64,000 nt of DNA from Stenotrophomonas maltophilia (lineage in GTDB: Bacteria; Pseudomonadota; Gammaproteobacteria; Xanthomonadales; Xanthomonadaceae). Shown piece after piece: positions 26,267 to 36,592 of this stretch (position 1 is the stretch's first letter; each line of letters opens with the position of its first letter). The notes beneath the pieces are model-generated. The model was not told the origin of the DNA. It saw only the letters and a program-made list of their open reading frames with translations, and ran no database searches. The translations under genes were made by a program, and so were the position numbers. The DNA is taken from contig NZ_RAUX01000016.1 of NCBI RefSeq assembly GCF_013464485.1, positions 89,935 through 153,934 of the forward strand, read 5' to 3'.

Positions 26267-27376
26267 CTACTGGGCAGCCTGGATCAGCGCGTCCACATCC
26301 AGCAGGTGGCCGGCACGATCGGCCTTGGTACGCAGGTAGTGCTCGTTCTCGGCAGTGATCTCGCCGGTGACCGGAATGCAGTCCAGCACTTCGATGCCGG
26401 CATTGCGCAGGCGCTGCGCCTTGGTCGGGTTGTTGCTGAGCAGGGCCACGCGCGAGATGCCCAGGCCCTGCAGCATCGCCACCGCGCTGCCATAGCGGCG
26501 CTCGTCGGCGCCAAAGCCGAGCTGTGCATCGGCGTCGATGGTGTCCAGGCCGTCGTGCTGGTAGCCGTAGGCGCGCATCTTGGCGGCGATGCCGGTGCCG
26601 CGGCCTTCCTGGTCCAGGTACAGCAGCACGCCGCCGCCCAGTTCTTTCAGCTTGCGCAGGCCGCGCCGCAGCTGGTCGCCACAGTCGCACTTGAGTGAAC
26701 CGAACAGGTCGCCGGTCAGGCATGAGGAGTGCACGCGCACCGGCACCACCGCCGACAGGTCCGGTTCGCCAACGATGATCGCCACCTGATCGCGCTGCGC
26801 CACGCCGCCGCGGAACACCGCGAAGGTGGTCATGCCGACGTCGCGCAGCGGCACTGGCGAACGAGCCACCAGATCGTAGTCGTGGGCGGCGTGTGCCGCA
26901 CCCTCGGCCAGGTCGCACAACGCCACTTCGGCGGCACCTTCGAACGTGCTGTCACCTGCGTCCAGACCTACGGCCACCATCGCCGGCAACAGCAGGCCCA
27001 GGCGGGCCAGCTCCACCGCCCCGGCATCGAAGGCGTCGCCGGCACTCCAACCTTCCGGCATCGGGCCCGGTTCGCGCAGGTAGCCCAGCGAGGGCAGGGC
27101 ATCGAAGACAACACCGGCCAGCGGCAGGCGTGCACCCTGCGGGGCCTCGACGCCAAGCACGCGGGCGCGGGTGGCGGTCAGGAACAGATAGTGGCGCTCG
27201 CGGGCGGCAGTGGCGAAAGCGGCGAAGCTGCTGGCCGTGGCGCTGTCCAGCGCGATCACCGCCAGGCGCTGGCCCTGGCCATCGTGGAGCAGTACCGGGC
27301 GACCGGCACGCAGTTCGGAAACCGCGCGCTCGCAGCGGATCGCGGCCGGATCGCCGAACAGGGAAGAAGCAGACAT
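26267..27376 (-). CDS. ribA: GTP cyclohydrolase II with degenerate N-terminal domain
   Basis: A 369-residue protein. The C-terminal half (about 175-369) is a complete GTP cyclohydrolase II, with zinc Cys219, Cys230 and Cys232 in CLTGDLFGSLKCDCGDQL and YLDQEGRGTGIAAKMRAYGYQ. It opens GTP in the first step of riboflavin synthesis. The N-terminal half has the outline of a RibB (DHBP synthase) domain (AVSELRAGRPVLLHDGQGQR) but lacks the acidic DDEDREN motif, so DHBP synthase activity is unlikely. The ATG at 27376 is preferred; another ATG at 27400 is possible, and neither has a clear ribosome site. No other rib gene is nearby. Confidence 0.92.
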   Translation of the reverse strand: MSASSLFGDPAAIRCERAVSELRAGRPVLLHDGQGQRLAVIALDSATASSFAAFATAARERHYLFLTATRARVLGVEAPQGARLPLAGVVFDALPSLGYLREPGPMPEGWSAGDAFDAGAVELARLGLLLPAMVAVGLDAGDSTFEGAAEVALCDLAEGAAHAAHDYDLVARSPVPLRDVGMTTFAVFRGGVAQRDQVAIIVGEPDLSAVVPVRVHSSCLTGDLFGSLKCDCGDQLRRGLRKLKELGGGVLLYLDQEGRGTGIAAKMRAYGYQHDGLDTIDADAQLGFGADERRYGSAVAMLQGLGISRVALLSNNPTKAQRLRNAGIEVLDCIPVTGEITAENEHYLRTKADRAGHLLDVDALIQAAQ

Positions 27377-27485
27377 GGCAGGACCGGGGGAGGCGGACAT
27401 CGCAGTCTCTATGGGGGCGCCGGCGTCGTATTCAACGTGGTGCGGCCGCCGGTCGCAGGGGCCGGTGGTCTGAGTGGAGCGACCG

Positions 27486-28406
27486 TCAGTGGGGGTGATC
27501 TTCGGTCGCGTACGGATCTTCCTCGCCGCTGCCCGGTGGCCGCAGCGTATAGCGCTTGTAGGTCCACTGGTACTGCGCCGGGTCGCGGCGGGCGATGCGC
27601 TCGATACCGGCGTTGAGCGCGGTGGCGGCCACCTGCGGGTCCGGATCGGCCACGGCCGGGTCGGTTGGCTCGATGTGCAGGGCGAACTCCATGCCCGGAC
27701 CGATGCGCTCGCACCAGCCATACAGCACGGTGGCACCGGTGCGCTCGGCCAACCGGTTGACCAGGGTCATGGTCAGCGCCTGCACGCCGAAGAACGGCAC
27801 GAACACGCCATCGCCGGCCTTGGGCTGCTGGTCGGGCAGGATGCCGGTGGCACCTCCGTCCTTGAGCACCTTGAACAGCTGGCGCACGGCCGGGCCTTCG
27901 GCACGCACCTGCTGCACGTTCTGGCCGCCCCGCACCAGTTGCAGGAAGGCATCGCTGGCCTCGTCCTCCGGCGGCTTGTAGACGATGGCAATCTGCCCGC
28001 GCGAGGCCAGCCACTGGTTCAGCAGTTCCCAGTTGCCGAAGTGCGGCGCGGCCACGATCACGCCCTTGCCGCTGGCCAGGGCCGCGTCGTACAGGGCCTC
28101 GCCATGGCGCTCCTTCAGGTGCAGGCGCAGGTTGTCGGCCGGTGCCTGGCTCCACAGGCGAAGGGTCTCGATGGCCTGCAGCGCGGTGGAGCGCAGCAGT
28201 TCACGGTGCAGGCGGTCGCGTGCAACGGCGCCCAGCTGCGGGTAGGCCAGTTCCAGATTGCGGCGGGTCACCCGGCTCTCACGGGCGTTGAGACTGATCC
28301 AGGTCCACGACAGGGCGCGGGCGACTCCCCGCAGCAGCGGCCAGGGCAGGCGGGCGAACAGGGTGGTGGCGCGGTAGACCAGCCGGGCTTTGCGTTGCGG
28401 ATTCAT
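27486..28406 (-). CDS. LpxL/HtrB-type lysophospholipid acyltransferase
   Basis: A 306-residue single-anchor inner-membrane acyltransferase of the lipid A late-acyltransferase family. The catalytic H-x4-E motif is HFGNWE at residues 122-127, with the further motifs [15 protein letters not shown] and PFFG. Such enzymes add secondary acyl chains to Kdo-lipid A using acyl-ACP. Which position or chain is used cannot be said. It is divergent from dtd with only 60 bases between them. Confidence 0.9.
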   Translation of the reverse strand: MNPQRKARLVYRATTLFARLPWPLLRGVARALSWTWISLNARESRVTRRNLELAYPQLGAVARDRLHRELLRSTALQAIETLRLWSQAPADNLRLHLKERHGEALYDAALASGKGVIVAAPHFGNWELLNQWLASRGQIAIVYKPPEDEASDAFLQLVRGGQNVQQVRAEGPAVRQLFKVLKDGGATGILPDQQPKAGDGVFVPFFGVQALTMTLVNRLAERTGATVLYGWCERIGPGMEFALHIEPTDPAVADPDPQVAATALNAGIERIARRDPAQYQWTYKRYTLRPPGSGEEDPYATEDHPH

Positions 28407-28466
28407 CGGCGCCAGTTTAGCCAAGGGCGCTGCTATCGTGGCCGGCCCTGTTCATTGGAGCCCACG

Positions 28467-28907
28467 ATGCTCGTCCTGATCCAGCGTGTCAGCCAGGCCG
28501 CTGTCCACGTCGAAGATGAAGCGGTTGGCAGGATCGGTCCTGGCCTGTTGGCGCTGGTGGGCATGGAACCGGGGGACACCGAGGCCCAGCTGCGGCGGAT
28601 GGCCGAACGCCTGCTGGGCTATAGGGTCTTCTCCGATGACGCAGGAAAGATGAACCGCTCGTTGCGTGACACCGGCGGCGGCCTGCTGCTGGTCAGTCAG
28701 TTCACCCTGGCCGCCGACACCCGTTCGGGCATGCGGCCGAGTTTCACCAGCGCCGCGCCGCCGGACGAGGCTGAACGCGGGTTCAATCGTTTTGTCGAGA
28801 TCTGTCGTGAAAATCACGCGCCAGGGGTGGAAACGGGTCGATTTGGTGCCCATATGGTCGTCAGCCTGGTCAATGACGGTCCCGTGACCTTCCTTCTCCG
28901 GCCCTGA
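28467..28907 (+). CDS. dtd: D-aminoacyl-tRNA deacylase
   Basis: A 146-residue enzyme that hydrolyses D-aminoacyl-tRNAs and Gly-tRNA(Ala) in the cytoplasm. It has the full family pattern: [24 protein letters not shown] and the cross-subunit Gly-cisPro motif NDGPVTF near the C-terminus. Length and start match the family. It is followed after 90 bases by rpoD, with an rpoD promoter between them. Confidence 0.96.
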   Translation: MLVLIQRVSQAAVHVEDEAVGRIGPGLLALVGMEPGDTEAQLRRMAERLLGYRVFSDDAGKMNRSLRDTGGGLLLVSQFTLAADTRSGMRPSFTSAAPPDEAERGFNRFVEICRENHAPGVETGRFGAHMVVSLVNDGPVTFLLRP

Positions 28908-28948
28908 GCCTGCGGGACCACCGCCCGGCAGGCGGGGCCCCGGGCTGG

Positions 28949-28954
28949 TATAAT
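28949..28954 (+). promoter_or_regulatory. Extended -10 promoter for rpoD
   Basis: A perfect TATAAT preceded by TGG, giving an extended -10 (TGGTATAAT), 44 bases upstream of the rpoD ATG. No clear -35 box is seen, as expected for an extended -10 promoter. Confidence 0.65.
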
Positions 28955-28997
28955 GCTACGTTCCCTATTTCTCCCTAGCCGGTGGCGCGAGCACTAC

Positions 28998-30851
<1,854 letters not shown>

Positions 30852-30880
30852 TTTCCAGCGGCTGTTGAAGCGTCGAGAGA

Positions 30881-30904
30881 AACCCCGCCTGGTGCGGGGT
30901 TTTT
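30881..30904 (+). terminator. Rho-independent terminator of rpoD
   Basis: Stem ACCCCGC/GCGGGGT with a 5-base loop followed by TTTTTCTTT, about 30 bases after the rpoD stop. Confidence 0.9.
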
Positions 30905-31116
30905 CTTTGGTAACTCCCGTCCATGCCGATCGGATTCCATCGATGTCGTATCTGCCATTTGATTACTTTCGGCGATGGCCGCACGTTGACCGTGCAGATG
31001 CTCAACACATCGCGTAGGCAGGCCGGTCTTCATCGGCGCTGATGCAAGCGCGCAGCAGGTCACGTACATCACATACGGCCTGCTGCACTGATTCGTCATG
31101 CATCTGGAGTAACGCC

Positions 31117-31428
31117 ATGAATGATGTGGAGCACGATCTGTCTGATTTCCTGCAGACTGATTTTCCGTCGTTGCTTGATTGGGATGAGGTGATGCAGGAA
31201 GAGCGTGACGATCGGTTGGGATTTGCCCGCCGCACGACGTATGCGCTGCTGACGCTGTCTGGTACGGAACTGGTTGAGTGCCTTGGCGGCAGCGATCAGA
31301 GGGCGCTGGAAGAGGCCAGGAGGACGGTGGCGCTGCTCCAGGCACACCTGCGGCGGCAATTGTGGTTCGCAGCAGCAGCGGAACGGCGGTTGGGGCATGT
31401 TGCTGAGGCTCTTGCTGCTGCCGGGTAG
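31117..31428 (+). CDS. Small acidic helical protein, unknown
   Basis: A 103-residue protein, [20 protein letters not shown]..., with GGAG 6 bases before the ATG. It is acidic at the N-terminus and helical with Arg/Ala-rich amphipathic stretches ([25 protein letters not shown]) towards the end. No signal peptide or membrane helix. It lies between rpoD and a tRNA. I do not recognise a family. The codon use fits the genome, so it is probably a real gene. Confidence 0.6.
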   Translation: MNDVEHDLSDFLQTDFPSLLDWDEVMQEERDDRLGFARRTTYALLTLSGTELVECLGGSDQRALEEARRTVALLQAHLRRQLWFAAAAERRLGHVAEALAAAG

Positions 31429-31468
31429 CCGATCATGCGTGGCCTCCACTACACTGTGACGCTGCGCC

Positions 31469-31544
<76 letters not shown>

Positions 31545-31629
31545 ATCGACCTCGCAGGACCGACTGCGGATTGCCTGCCTGCGCATTCCGCTGCTCCGGC
31601 TATAGCTGATCCGCAGACAAGGATCGAAC

Positions 31630-32274
31630 ATGCCTGACACCAACGCAGCGGTGGAAGACTTCACCACCGAGATCGAAGACAGCCGGCATCTGTTCGCCTG
31701 GTGTCTGATGCACTACGGTCAGATTGCCGAAGAACTGGCAATCGAGCGGGCACGCCAACGCTATCCCGACCAGGCCCCCGGCTGCGAGTACGAGCACGCA
31801 CTGATCTTCCACGACGAGCCCTGGCATTGGGCGATGCTGCACGTGTTGGGTGAAGGGTACTGGCACCAGAACCCGGAACTGGCGTGGCCGTCGCTGGAGT
31901 ACGACACCGAGTCGGATGCATTGTGCCTGGCCCGCGGTGAGTCGGTTCCCTTGCTGGATGAGGCTGAGTATCTCGGGGCGCTTGCCCATGCCCGCCATAT
32001 GCATGCGTGGACGCTGATCCATCAGGCAGGCATTGCCGAAGAGCAGGCGCAGCAGCAGGCACTCGAACACTACGCCTACTTTCCGCCGCATCATCGTTGG
32101 CGCATGCGCGTCCACGATGCGCGCGCTGCATGGTGTGGCGTGATGGGCGCGCTGCACCTCGATGACTACTGGTCACGGCCGGAGCTGCAGAGGCCGCCGG
32201 AGGCGTACTGGCACGCGTCACGTGCATTCACCCAGGCGCAAGGGATCCAGCTGCCGAAAGGTCCGCCTCCATGA
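31630..32274 (+). CDS. Internally duplicated protein, unknown family
   Basis: A 214-residue soluble acidic, Trp/His-rich protein with AAGGA before the ATG. It contains two copies of one unit: about residues 18-92 (LFAWCLMHYGQIAEELAIER ... HVLGEGYWHQNPEL) and about 115-190 (MHAWTLIHQAGIAEEQAQQQ ... GALHLDDYWSRPELQ). Both copies carry an AW-x-L-x-H core, IAEE, an H-D/E-x-x-W region and a YW-x-x-PEL ending. No signal peptide, membrane helix or known catalytic motif is seen. Not recognised. It follows the tRNA and is not clearly in an operon with the next gene (64 bases apart). Confidence 0.7.
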   Translation: MPDTNAAVEDFTTEIEDSRHLFAWCLMHYGQIAEELAIERARQRYPDQAPGCEYEHALIFHDEPWHWAMLHVLGEGYWHQNPELAWPSLEYDTESDALCLARGESVPLLDEAEYLGALAHARHMHAWTLIHQAGIAEEQAQQQALEHYAYFPPHHRWRMRVHDARAAWCGVMGALHLDDYWSRPELQRPPEAYWHASRAFTQAQGIQLPKGPPP

Positions 32275-32338
32275 TGAGCGGGGCGCGGCAAAAGTGGCAT
32301 CATGCGGCTTCCGCCGTTCCGCACGACCAGGAGGCCAC

Positions 32339-33025
32339 ATGATGCGTAGTGCCCGTATGTTCGTTGCCTTGGCTGCTGTCGCTGCGCTGCCTGCGGCTGC
32401 AGAGCCTTCTGATCCACCCAAGCACCCATCGGTTGAAACACTGCAGCGCTTGATTGTCGACAAAGCACCGCAGACACGCGTGGAAACGCCGGATCACGAG
32501 CACATCACCGCACGCCGCATCGATATCGTCGATGACACGGGCGTTATCCGCATGACGCTGTCCGGCAGGACTCCGGCGCCGATCATCGATGGCCTGCAGT
32601 ACAAGCGCGCCTTCAACGTTGCCGGCATGGTGCTGTACGACGACAAGGGCAGCGAGCGCGGTGGCTTCGGCACCGCCGATGTCGACGGCGGCATGGCGGT
32701 GCTTGCGCTGGACCATCCGGCGATGGATGCGATCGGCTGGCGGGTATCACCCGATGGTGCGGTGAGCTTTTCGATCAACCAGGCGCCGAAACTGATCCGC
32801 GAACCTGCATTGGGCAACAAGCTGATTCCCGGGGTGCAGGCACCGACCCGCATCGGCCTGGTGGTCGGTGCTGATGGCACGCCTGCCATCGCCTTGAACG
32901 ACAAGGCAGACCGCCCCCGACTGAGGCTGACCGTTACTGCGGAAGGCTACGGCGCAATCGAGTTCCTCGATGCGCAGGGCAAGGTGATCCACACATTGGC
33001 GCCGGAGGCCGACCTTCGCCGCTAG
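32339..33025 (+). CDS. Exported beta-repeat protein, unknown
   Basis: A 228-residue protein starting MMRSARMFVALAAVAALPAAAE, a signal peptide, with GGAGG before the double ATG. The mature part has four short beta motifs with an x-D-D/A-x-G-x-x-R-x-x-L pattern: DIVDDTGVIRMTLSG, LYDDKGSERGGFG, VVGADGTPAIALND and FLDAQGKVIHTL. Repeats of this kind occur in other periplasmic proteins of unknown role. No enzyme motif is visible. Its neighbours do not suggest a function. Confidence 0.7.
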   Translation: MMRSARMFVALAAVAALPAAAEPSDPPKHPSVETLQRLIVDKAPQTRVETPDHEHITARRIDIVDDTGVIRMTLSGRTPAPIIDGLQYKRAFNVAGMVLYDDKGSERGGFGTADVDGGMAVLALDHPAMDAIGWRVSPDGAVSFSINQAPKLIREPALGNKLIPGVQAPTRIGLVVGADGTPAIALNDKADRPRLRLTVTAEGYGAIEFLDAQGKVIHTLAPEADLRR

Positions 33026-33049
33026 CGCGTGCAGATCACGTATCGGCGC

Positions 33050-33442
33050 CTACCCGCGCCGCCCGTGCCCATCAATGCTGTACCGTCCGGCCCCGGTGCA
33101 GGCCAGCAGCAGGAACCCACCGGCCAACCCCAGATTCTTCAGGAACATGATCTGCTGGGTCTGATCGGTGAAGTTGTGGTGGAAGATGAAAGCGGTGACC
33201 AGGCTGAAACCTGCCAGCACGACCGACACCAGCCGGGTCTGGAAGCCCAGCAGGATGCACAGCCCGCTGCCGATCTCGAAGGCGATGGTGGGCCACAGCA
33301 GGATGCCGGGTACCCCCATGGCTTCCATGTAGCCCTGGGTACCGTTGAGGTCGCCGAGCTTGCCGATGCCGGATACCAGGAACAGCGCCATCAGCAGGAT
33401 GCGCGCAAGCAGGTAGGCGAGCGAATGCGATGAGTGGCTCAC
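33050..33442 (-). CDS. DoxX family membrane protein
   Basis: A 130-residue protein with four membrane helices from a GTG start (VSHSSHSLAYLLARI) with GAGGA upstream. The DoxX signature is visible: LFLVSGIGKLGDLNGTQGYMEAMGVP in the first helical pair, then PTIAFEIGSGLCILLGFQTR. DoxX proteins are inner-membrane proteins linked to quinone or thiol redox stress, but the biochemical role of this subtype is not settled. It is convergent with the exported protein gene and divergent from the H-NS gene. Confidence 0.88.
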   Translation of the reverse strand: MSHSSHSLAYLLARILLMALFLVSGIGKLGDLNGTQGYMEAMGVPGILLWPTIAFEIGSGLCILLGFQTRLVSVVLAGFSLVTAFIFHHNFTDQTQQIMFLKNLGLAGGFLLLACTGAGRYSIDGHGRRG

Positions 33443-33560
33443 GTTGGTGTCCTCGGAGATGGCCGGCGAAGGCGATCGGAGCCCACCGGCGGTGAAGCCC
33501 GTGTCTACGTACCGGGCAAAGCGCCTTGACAGCTGGCCGCCCGCAGGAGACCTTTTCACC

Positions 33561-33980
33561 ATGACGATCGATATTGAATCGCTCAGCCTTCGGGAACTGG
33601 GCGCCTTGGTGGTTGCCGCTGAACAGCGGAAGCAGCTGATTTCCCGCCGCCGCCCGGCCAGTGTGGTGCGGCGGATGTTGAAGGCCGCCGCGGCCGAAGC
33701 TGGTTACACGCTCGAAGAACTCTTCGGTGGCGAAGCCTCGGAAACACCTGCGTCCGCCCGCAAACCCGCCCGCCGTAAATCCGGCAAAGTCGCGCCCAAG
33801 TATCGCGACCCGGAATACAAGCGCCTGACCTGGACCGGTCGCGGGCGCATGCCACGCTGGTTGGCGTCCAAGGTGTCGATGGGCCACAAGGCCACCGATT
33901 TCCTGATTCCTGGCTTGGCCAGGCCGACCGCTGGCAAGACCAGCACCATCGGCAAGCGGACCGTCATCAAGAAGGGATGA
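33561..33980 (+). CDS. H-NS family DNA-binding protein
   Basis: A 139-residue protein with a short N-terminal helical oligomerisation region (ESLSLRELGALVVAAEQRKQ) and the C-terminal AT-hook-like H-NS DNA-binding core (KYRDPEYKRLTWTGRGRMPRWLASKV), followed by a basic Lys/Arg tail. H-NS proteins silence AT-rich, often foreign, DNA. It sits near the window's lower-GC genes at 34.5-35.3 kb, which is suggestive but not evidence of a link. It resembles the xanthomonad XrvA/BpH3 type. Confidence 0.92.
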   Translation: MTIDIESLSLRELGALVVAAEQRKQLISRRRPASVVRRMLKAAAAEAGYTLEELFGGEASETPASARKPARRKSGKVAPKYRDPEYKRLTWTGRGRMPRWLASKVSMGHKATDFLIPGLARPTAGKTSTIGKRTVIKKG

Positions 33981-34029
33981 GGCTGCGGCACTGCTACCCT
34001 GCCCAGGTCTTTCAACCAAGGAGTACGGG

Positions 34030-34437
34030 ATGGCACACGAGGGTGGCATGACGATCGCGCCCAGGATCCTGTACGCCGCTGCAGCCGCAGCCGTGCTGGT
34101 CAGCCTGCTGGCCTGGGCGGTGGAATGGAGCGGAATGGCCTATGTCTGCCCGTACTGCCGCGTGCAACGCACGGTGATCGGCGTGCTGGGCGTGCTGACG
34201 TTGCTCGCGCGGCCGGGCGGCATCGTGGTGCCCTGGCTGTCGTACAGCACGGGTGCATTCGCGTTCGTGGTGGCGGCGATGCAGCACTTCAATGGTTGGA
34301 AGCGCATATCGGCGGGCGACTTCAGTTTCAACGAACAGTGGTACATCGATCCGTGGCTGCTGTCAGGCTGCGCGATGATGGTCCTGGTGGCGCAGCTGAT
34401 GCTGGTGCAGGCCGCCTGCCGGCGCAGGTTGCACTGA
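34030..34437 (+). CDS. DsbB-like disulfide-related membrane protein
   Basis: A 135-residue protein with about four membrane helices and AAGGAG before the ATG. After the first helix it has VCPYCRVQR: a CxxC at residues 40-43 and Arg at C2+4, as in DsbB (C41-x-x-C44, Arg48), the quinone-contact arrangement. The second DsbB periplasmic Cys pair is missing; only single Cys residues remain in the last helix region (SGCAMM, QAACRRR). It could be a one-pair relative or a quinone-coupled thiol oxidase. There is no DsbA partner next to it. The next gene's frame follows directly after its TGA. Confidence 0.65.
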   Translation: MAHEGGMTIAPRILYAAAAAAVLVSLLAWAVEWSGMAYVCPYCRVQRTVIGVLGVLTLLARPGGIVVPWLSYSTGAFAFVVAAMQHFNGWKRISAGDFSFNEQWYIDPWLLSGCAMMVLVAQLMLVQAACRRRLH

Positions 34438-34500
34438 CAGTGTCGTCGCTGCGGGAGAAGTGCCGGGTATGGCAAGCGCTCTCAATCCTTCAAAGCGGTA

Positions 34501-35112
34501 GTGACATCGCGTGTGGCGCGCGATATGGAACCCGGCGCGATGGATTGCGAACCCTTCGTCATCATCGACGAGCTCCCGGTCGAGCAACCGGCGATCAACT
34601 ATCTTCAGTTCAAGCGCATAGTCGCTCAATCGGTGATCAGCCTGTCTGAGCCCGGCTACCCGACCAATGTGTACGATGGCATCCAGAATCCGCAGAGAAG
34701 GGATGCGGTCAGCCAGCATCTGGGGCAGCGTTTCGAGACTTACATCTACCTGGCTTCCGGCGCGTACTCGCTTGGCATCGATGTCTGGGCGCCGCAGAAG
34801 ATCCGCTATGCTGACGGGTCTACCGCTTCCTACAACTACAGCATGATCAACCGTCGCTGGGAGCCCAACGCCCTCCTTTACAAGGACAGGTTCGGTAACT
34901 CCATTCCGCTTAGCGTTACACAGTTGAGCGAGGGGCGAGGCGGCGTTACGCATCGCTTCGAATTCCCGAATGGGAATGCCACCGATATGGGAAGCTTCGT
35001 CAATGCGCTCAACAACATCGGTGTGCCGGTGACGGGAGCGGGCAATCAGTCTGTCACCTGCGCCAGCACGATCAGGCTGACCGAGGTCAAGGTGACCTGC
35101 AACCGGAACTGA
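34501..35112 (+). CDS. Unknown protein, atypical codon use
   Basis: A 203-residue protein in the same frame as the DsbB-like gene after its TGA. The first possible start is GTG 34501; ATG 34525 and 34540 are alternatives, and none has a good ribosome site. No signal peptide is seen. The sequence is Tyr/Asn/Ser-rich (LASGAYSLGIDVWAP, GSTASYNYSMINRRWEP, FEFPNGNATD) with a C-terminal Cys pair (VTCASTIRLTEVKVTC), and its codons are less GC-biased than those of its neighbours. It overlaps the next gene by one base (TGATG). No family is recognised. It may be recently acquired or have lost its true N-terminus. Confidence 0.55.
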   Translation: MTSRVARDMEPGAMDCEPFVIIDELPVEQPAINYLQFKRIVAQSVISLSEPGYPTNVYDGIQNPQRRDAVSQHLGQRFETYIYLASGAYSLGIDVWAPQKIRYADGSTASYNYSMINRRWEPNALLYKDRFGNSIPLSVTQLSEGRGGVTHRFEFPNGNATDMGSFVNALNNIGVPVTGAGNQSVTCASTIRLTEVKVTCNRN

Positions 35113-35345
35113 TGAGGAATAGAGCGATGCGAGTTTCACCGGGCCTGGGTTCCACGGTCATATTCGGTACTTCCTTTGTGGGAGCACTGCTATGCGGGTT
35201 CGTGTTTCCATCCATGTCGGCAGGTTCCCCGGAGCTGACCCCTTGGATGTTCAACGGCCTGCTGGCGTGCGGCGCGGTTGCGCTTTTTAGTGCTCCCTTT
35301 GGCTGGCGGGGTTACCTGAACTGGAGATCGCGTCGATTGAAGTAA
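35112..35345 (+). CDS. Small membrane protein, unknown
   Basis: A 77-residue protein, MRNRAMRVSPGLGSTVIFGT..., with two hydrophobic segments (about 14-36 and 46-60) and a basic C-terminus (YLNWRSRRLK). Its ATG shares one base with the stop of the upstream gene, so they are translationally coupled and likely act together. Two-helix proteins of this kind are often immunity or accessory partners, but nothing here proves this. Not recognised. Confidence 0.6.
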   Translation: MRNRAMRVSPGLGSTVIFGTSFVGALLCGFVFPSMSAGSPELTPWMFNGLLACGAVALFSAPFGWRGYLNWRSRRLK

Positions 35346-35399
35346 CGCATGGGGCCTGCGTGACTGCTGGCCCCTTGTTACAAGGGAGGAGGCGTAGCG

Positions 35400-36041
35400 C
35401 TAGGTGTTCTGGAAAACCGCCAGCTGTGCAGCAAACGCACGCTGGTAGGCGGGCCGCTGCGTGGCTCGGACCACATAGGCGGCGACCTGTGGATACTCGT
35501 CGAGCAGGCCGCTGCTCTTCAGGCGCAGCAGTACCGAGACCATCATCAGGTCGCCCACGCTGAACTCGCCGTCCAGCCATTCCGCCTTGGACAGCCACGT
35601 CGACAGCTGCGCCAGCCGCGTCCGGACCCGCTCATCGAGCATCGGCAGCCGTTGCGCATACCAGGGTTGCTCGCGCTCAAGCACCCAGGCCATGGAGCGC
35701 TCGACGATGGGGGGCTCCACCGTGTTCAGTGCAGCGAACACCCACATGATCGCGCGCATGCGGGCGTCCGGATCGCGCGGCAGCAGGCCAGGGTGCAGCT
35801 CGGCCAGGTGCAGGACGATGGCGCCGGATTCGAACAGCACCTGGTTGCCGTCCTGCCAGGTGGGAATCTGCCCGAAGGGGTTGCGCGCCAGGTGAATGGG
35901 CTGCTTCAGCTCGGCGAAGCTGAGCAGCTGCACGTCATAGGGCACGCCCAGTTCCTCCAGCGCCCAGCGTACGCGCATGTCACGGGCCAGGCCCTGGCCG
36001 CGGTCGGGAGAGGTGGCGAAGGCGGTGAGGATCGGGCACAT
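35400..36041 (-). CDS. Glutathione S-transferase family protein
   Basis: A 213-residue protein with the N-terminal thioredoxin fold (VRWALEELGVPYDVQLLSF, NPFGQIPTWQDGNQVLFESGAIVLHLAE) and the C-terminal all-helical GST domain (LSTWLSKAEWLDGEFSVGDLMMVSVLLRL). The FESGAIVLHLAE region holds the glutathione gamma-glutamyl-contacting Ser. Soluble, cytoplasmic; detoxification or isomerase function is expected but the substrate is unknown. The start at 36041 (MCPILTAFATSP) is the only family-like start. Confidence 0.9.
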   Translation of the reverse strand: MCPILTAFATSPDRGQGLARDMRVRWALEELGVPYDVQLLSFAELKQPIHLARNPFGQIPTWQDGNQVLFESGAIVLHLAELHPGLLPRDPDARMRAIMWVFAALNTVEPPIVERSMAWVLEREQPWYAQRLPMLDERVRTRLAQLSTWLSKAEWLDGEFSVGDLMMVSVLLRLKSSGLLDEYPQVAAYVVRATQRPAYQRAFAAQLAVFQNT

Positions 36042-36168
36042 CGGGGCACTCCTGCAGGTTGAAAGACCCGCCTTTCCTGTTTCGACGAACGACGGGGCGG
36101 GAAATCGACAACCTTCCCGGGGCGCCGGGCGATACACTGCCCGCCACCCATCAATCCTGTGCCTCCTC

Positions 36169-36585
36169 ATGTGGCAGCGCCGCACCTCCCTGGCCGAACT
36201 GCAGCGGCAACGCGATGTGCTGCAGGCTGAGATGGATGCGGACGCCCAGCGACGGGTCTCACGGCTTCCGCCGGATGATCTGGTGGCAGCGCCGATGCCG
36301 CAGGCGCGCCGGCTCCAGGAGCTCAATCAGCTGATCCTGCGGGCTACACCGCCGCGTGAACTGATGAAGCGCCTGAAGGCGCTTGAGCGACAGCTGCTCG
36401 AACCCGGTGCACAGAGCGCAGGCGTGCGGAAGGAGCTGGAAGACGAACTGCGTGATCTGCACCTGTACTTCAGCAATCCGCGCCGTCGTCCATTGACGGC
36501 GAAGGTCCTGCTGATCCTGTTGGCCAGCGTTCTGGCCGCCTTGTTCCTGCCGAGACTGCTTGTGGGCCTGCTGGTCGCTCTCTAG
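36169..36585 (+). CDS. Coiled-coil protein with C-terminal membrane anchor
   Basis: A 138-residue protein. Residues 1-100 are helical and charged with coiled-coil character (SLAELQRQRDVLQAEMDADAQ, LMKRLKALERQLLE, GVRKELEDELRDLHLYF), and about 115-137 is a hydrophobic tail anchor (VLLILLASVLAALFLPRLLV). So it should be cytoplasmic and tail-anchored in the inner membrane. No family is recognised. The ATG at 36169 lies 128 bases after the divergent GST start; the gene is convergent with the AraC regulator. Confidence 0.6.
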   Translation: MWQRRTSLAELQRQRDVLQAEMDADAQRRVSRLPPDDLVAAPMPQARRLQELNQLILRATPPRELMKRLKALERQLLEPGAQSAGVRKELEDELRDLHLYFSNPRRRPLTAKVLLILLASVLAALFLPRLLVGLLVAL

Positions 36586-36592
36586 GCCGCGC

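Noticed and set aside
34030-35112. One protein interrupted by an in-frame TGA (selenocysteine or readthrough)
   Set aside because: The frames match by a one-in-three chance, there is no SECIS-like hairpin after the TGA, and the two parts differ in character.
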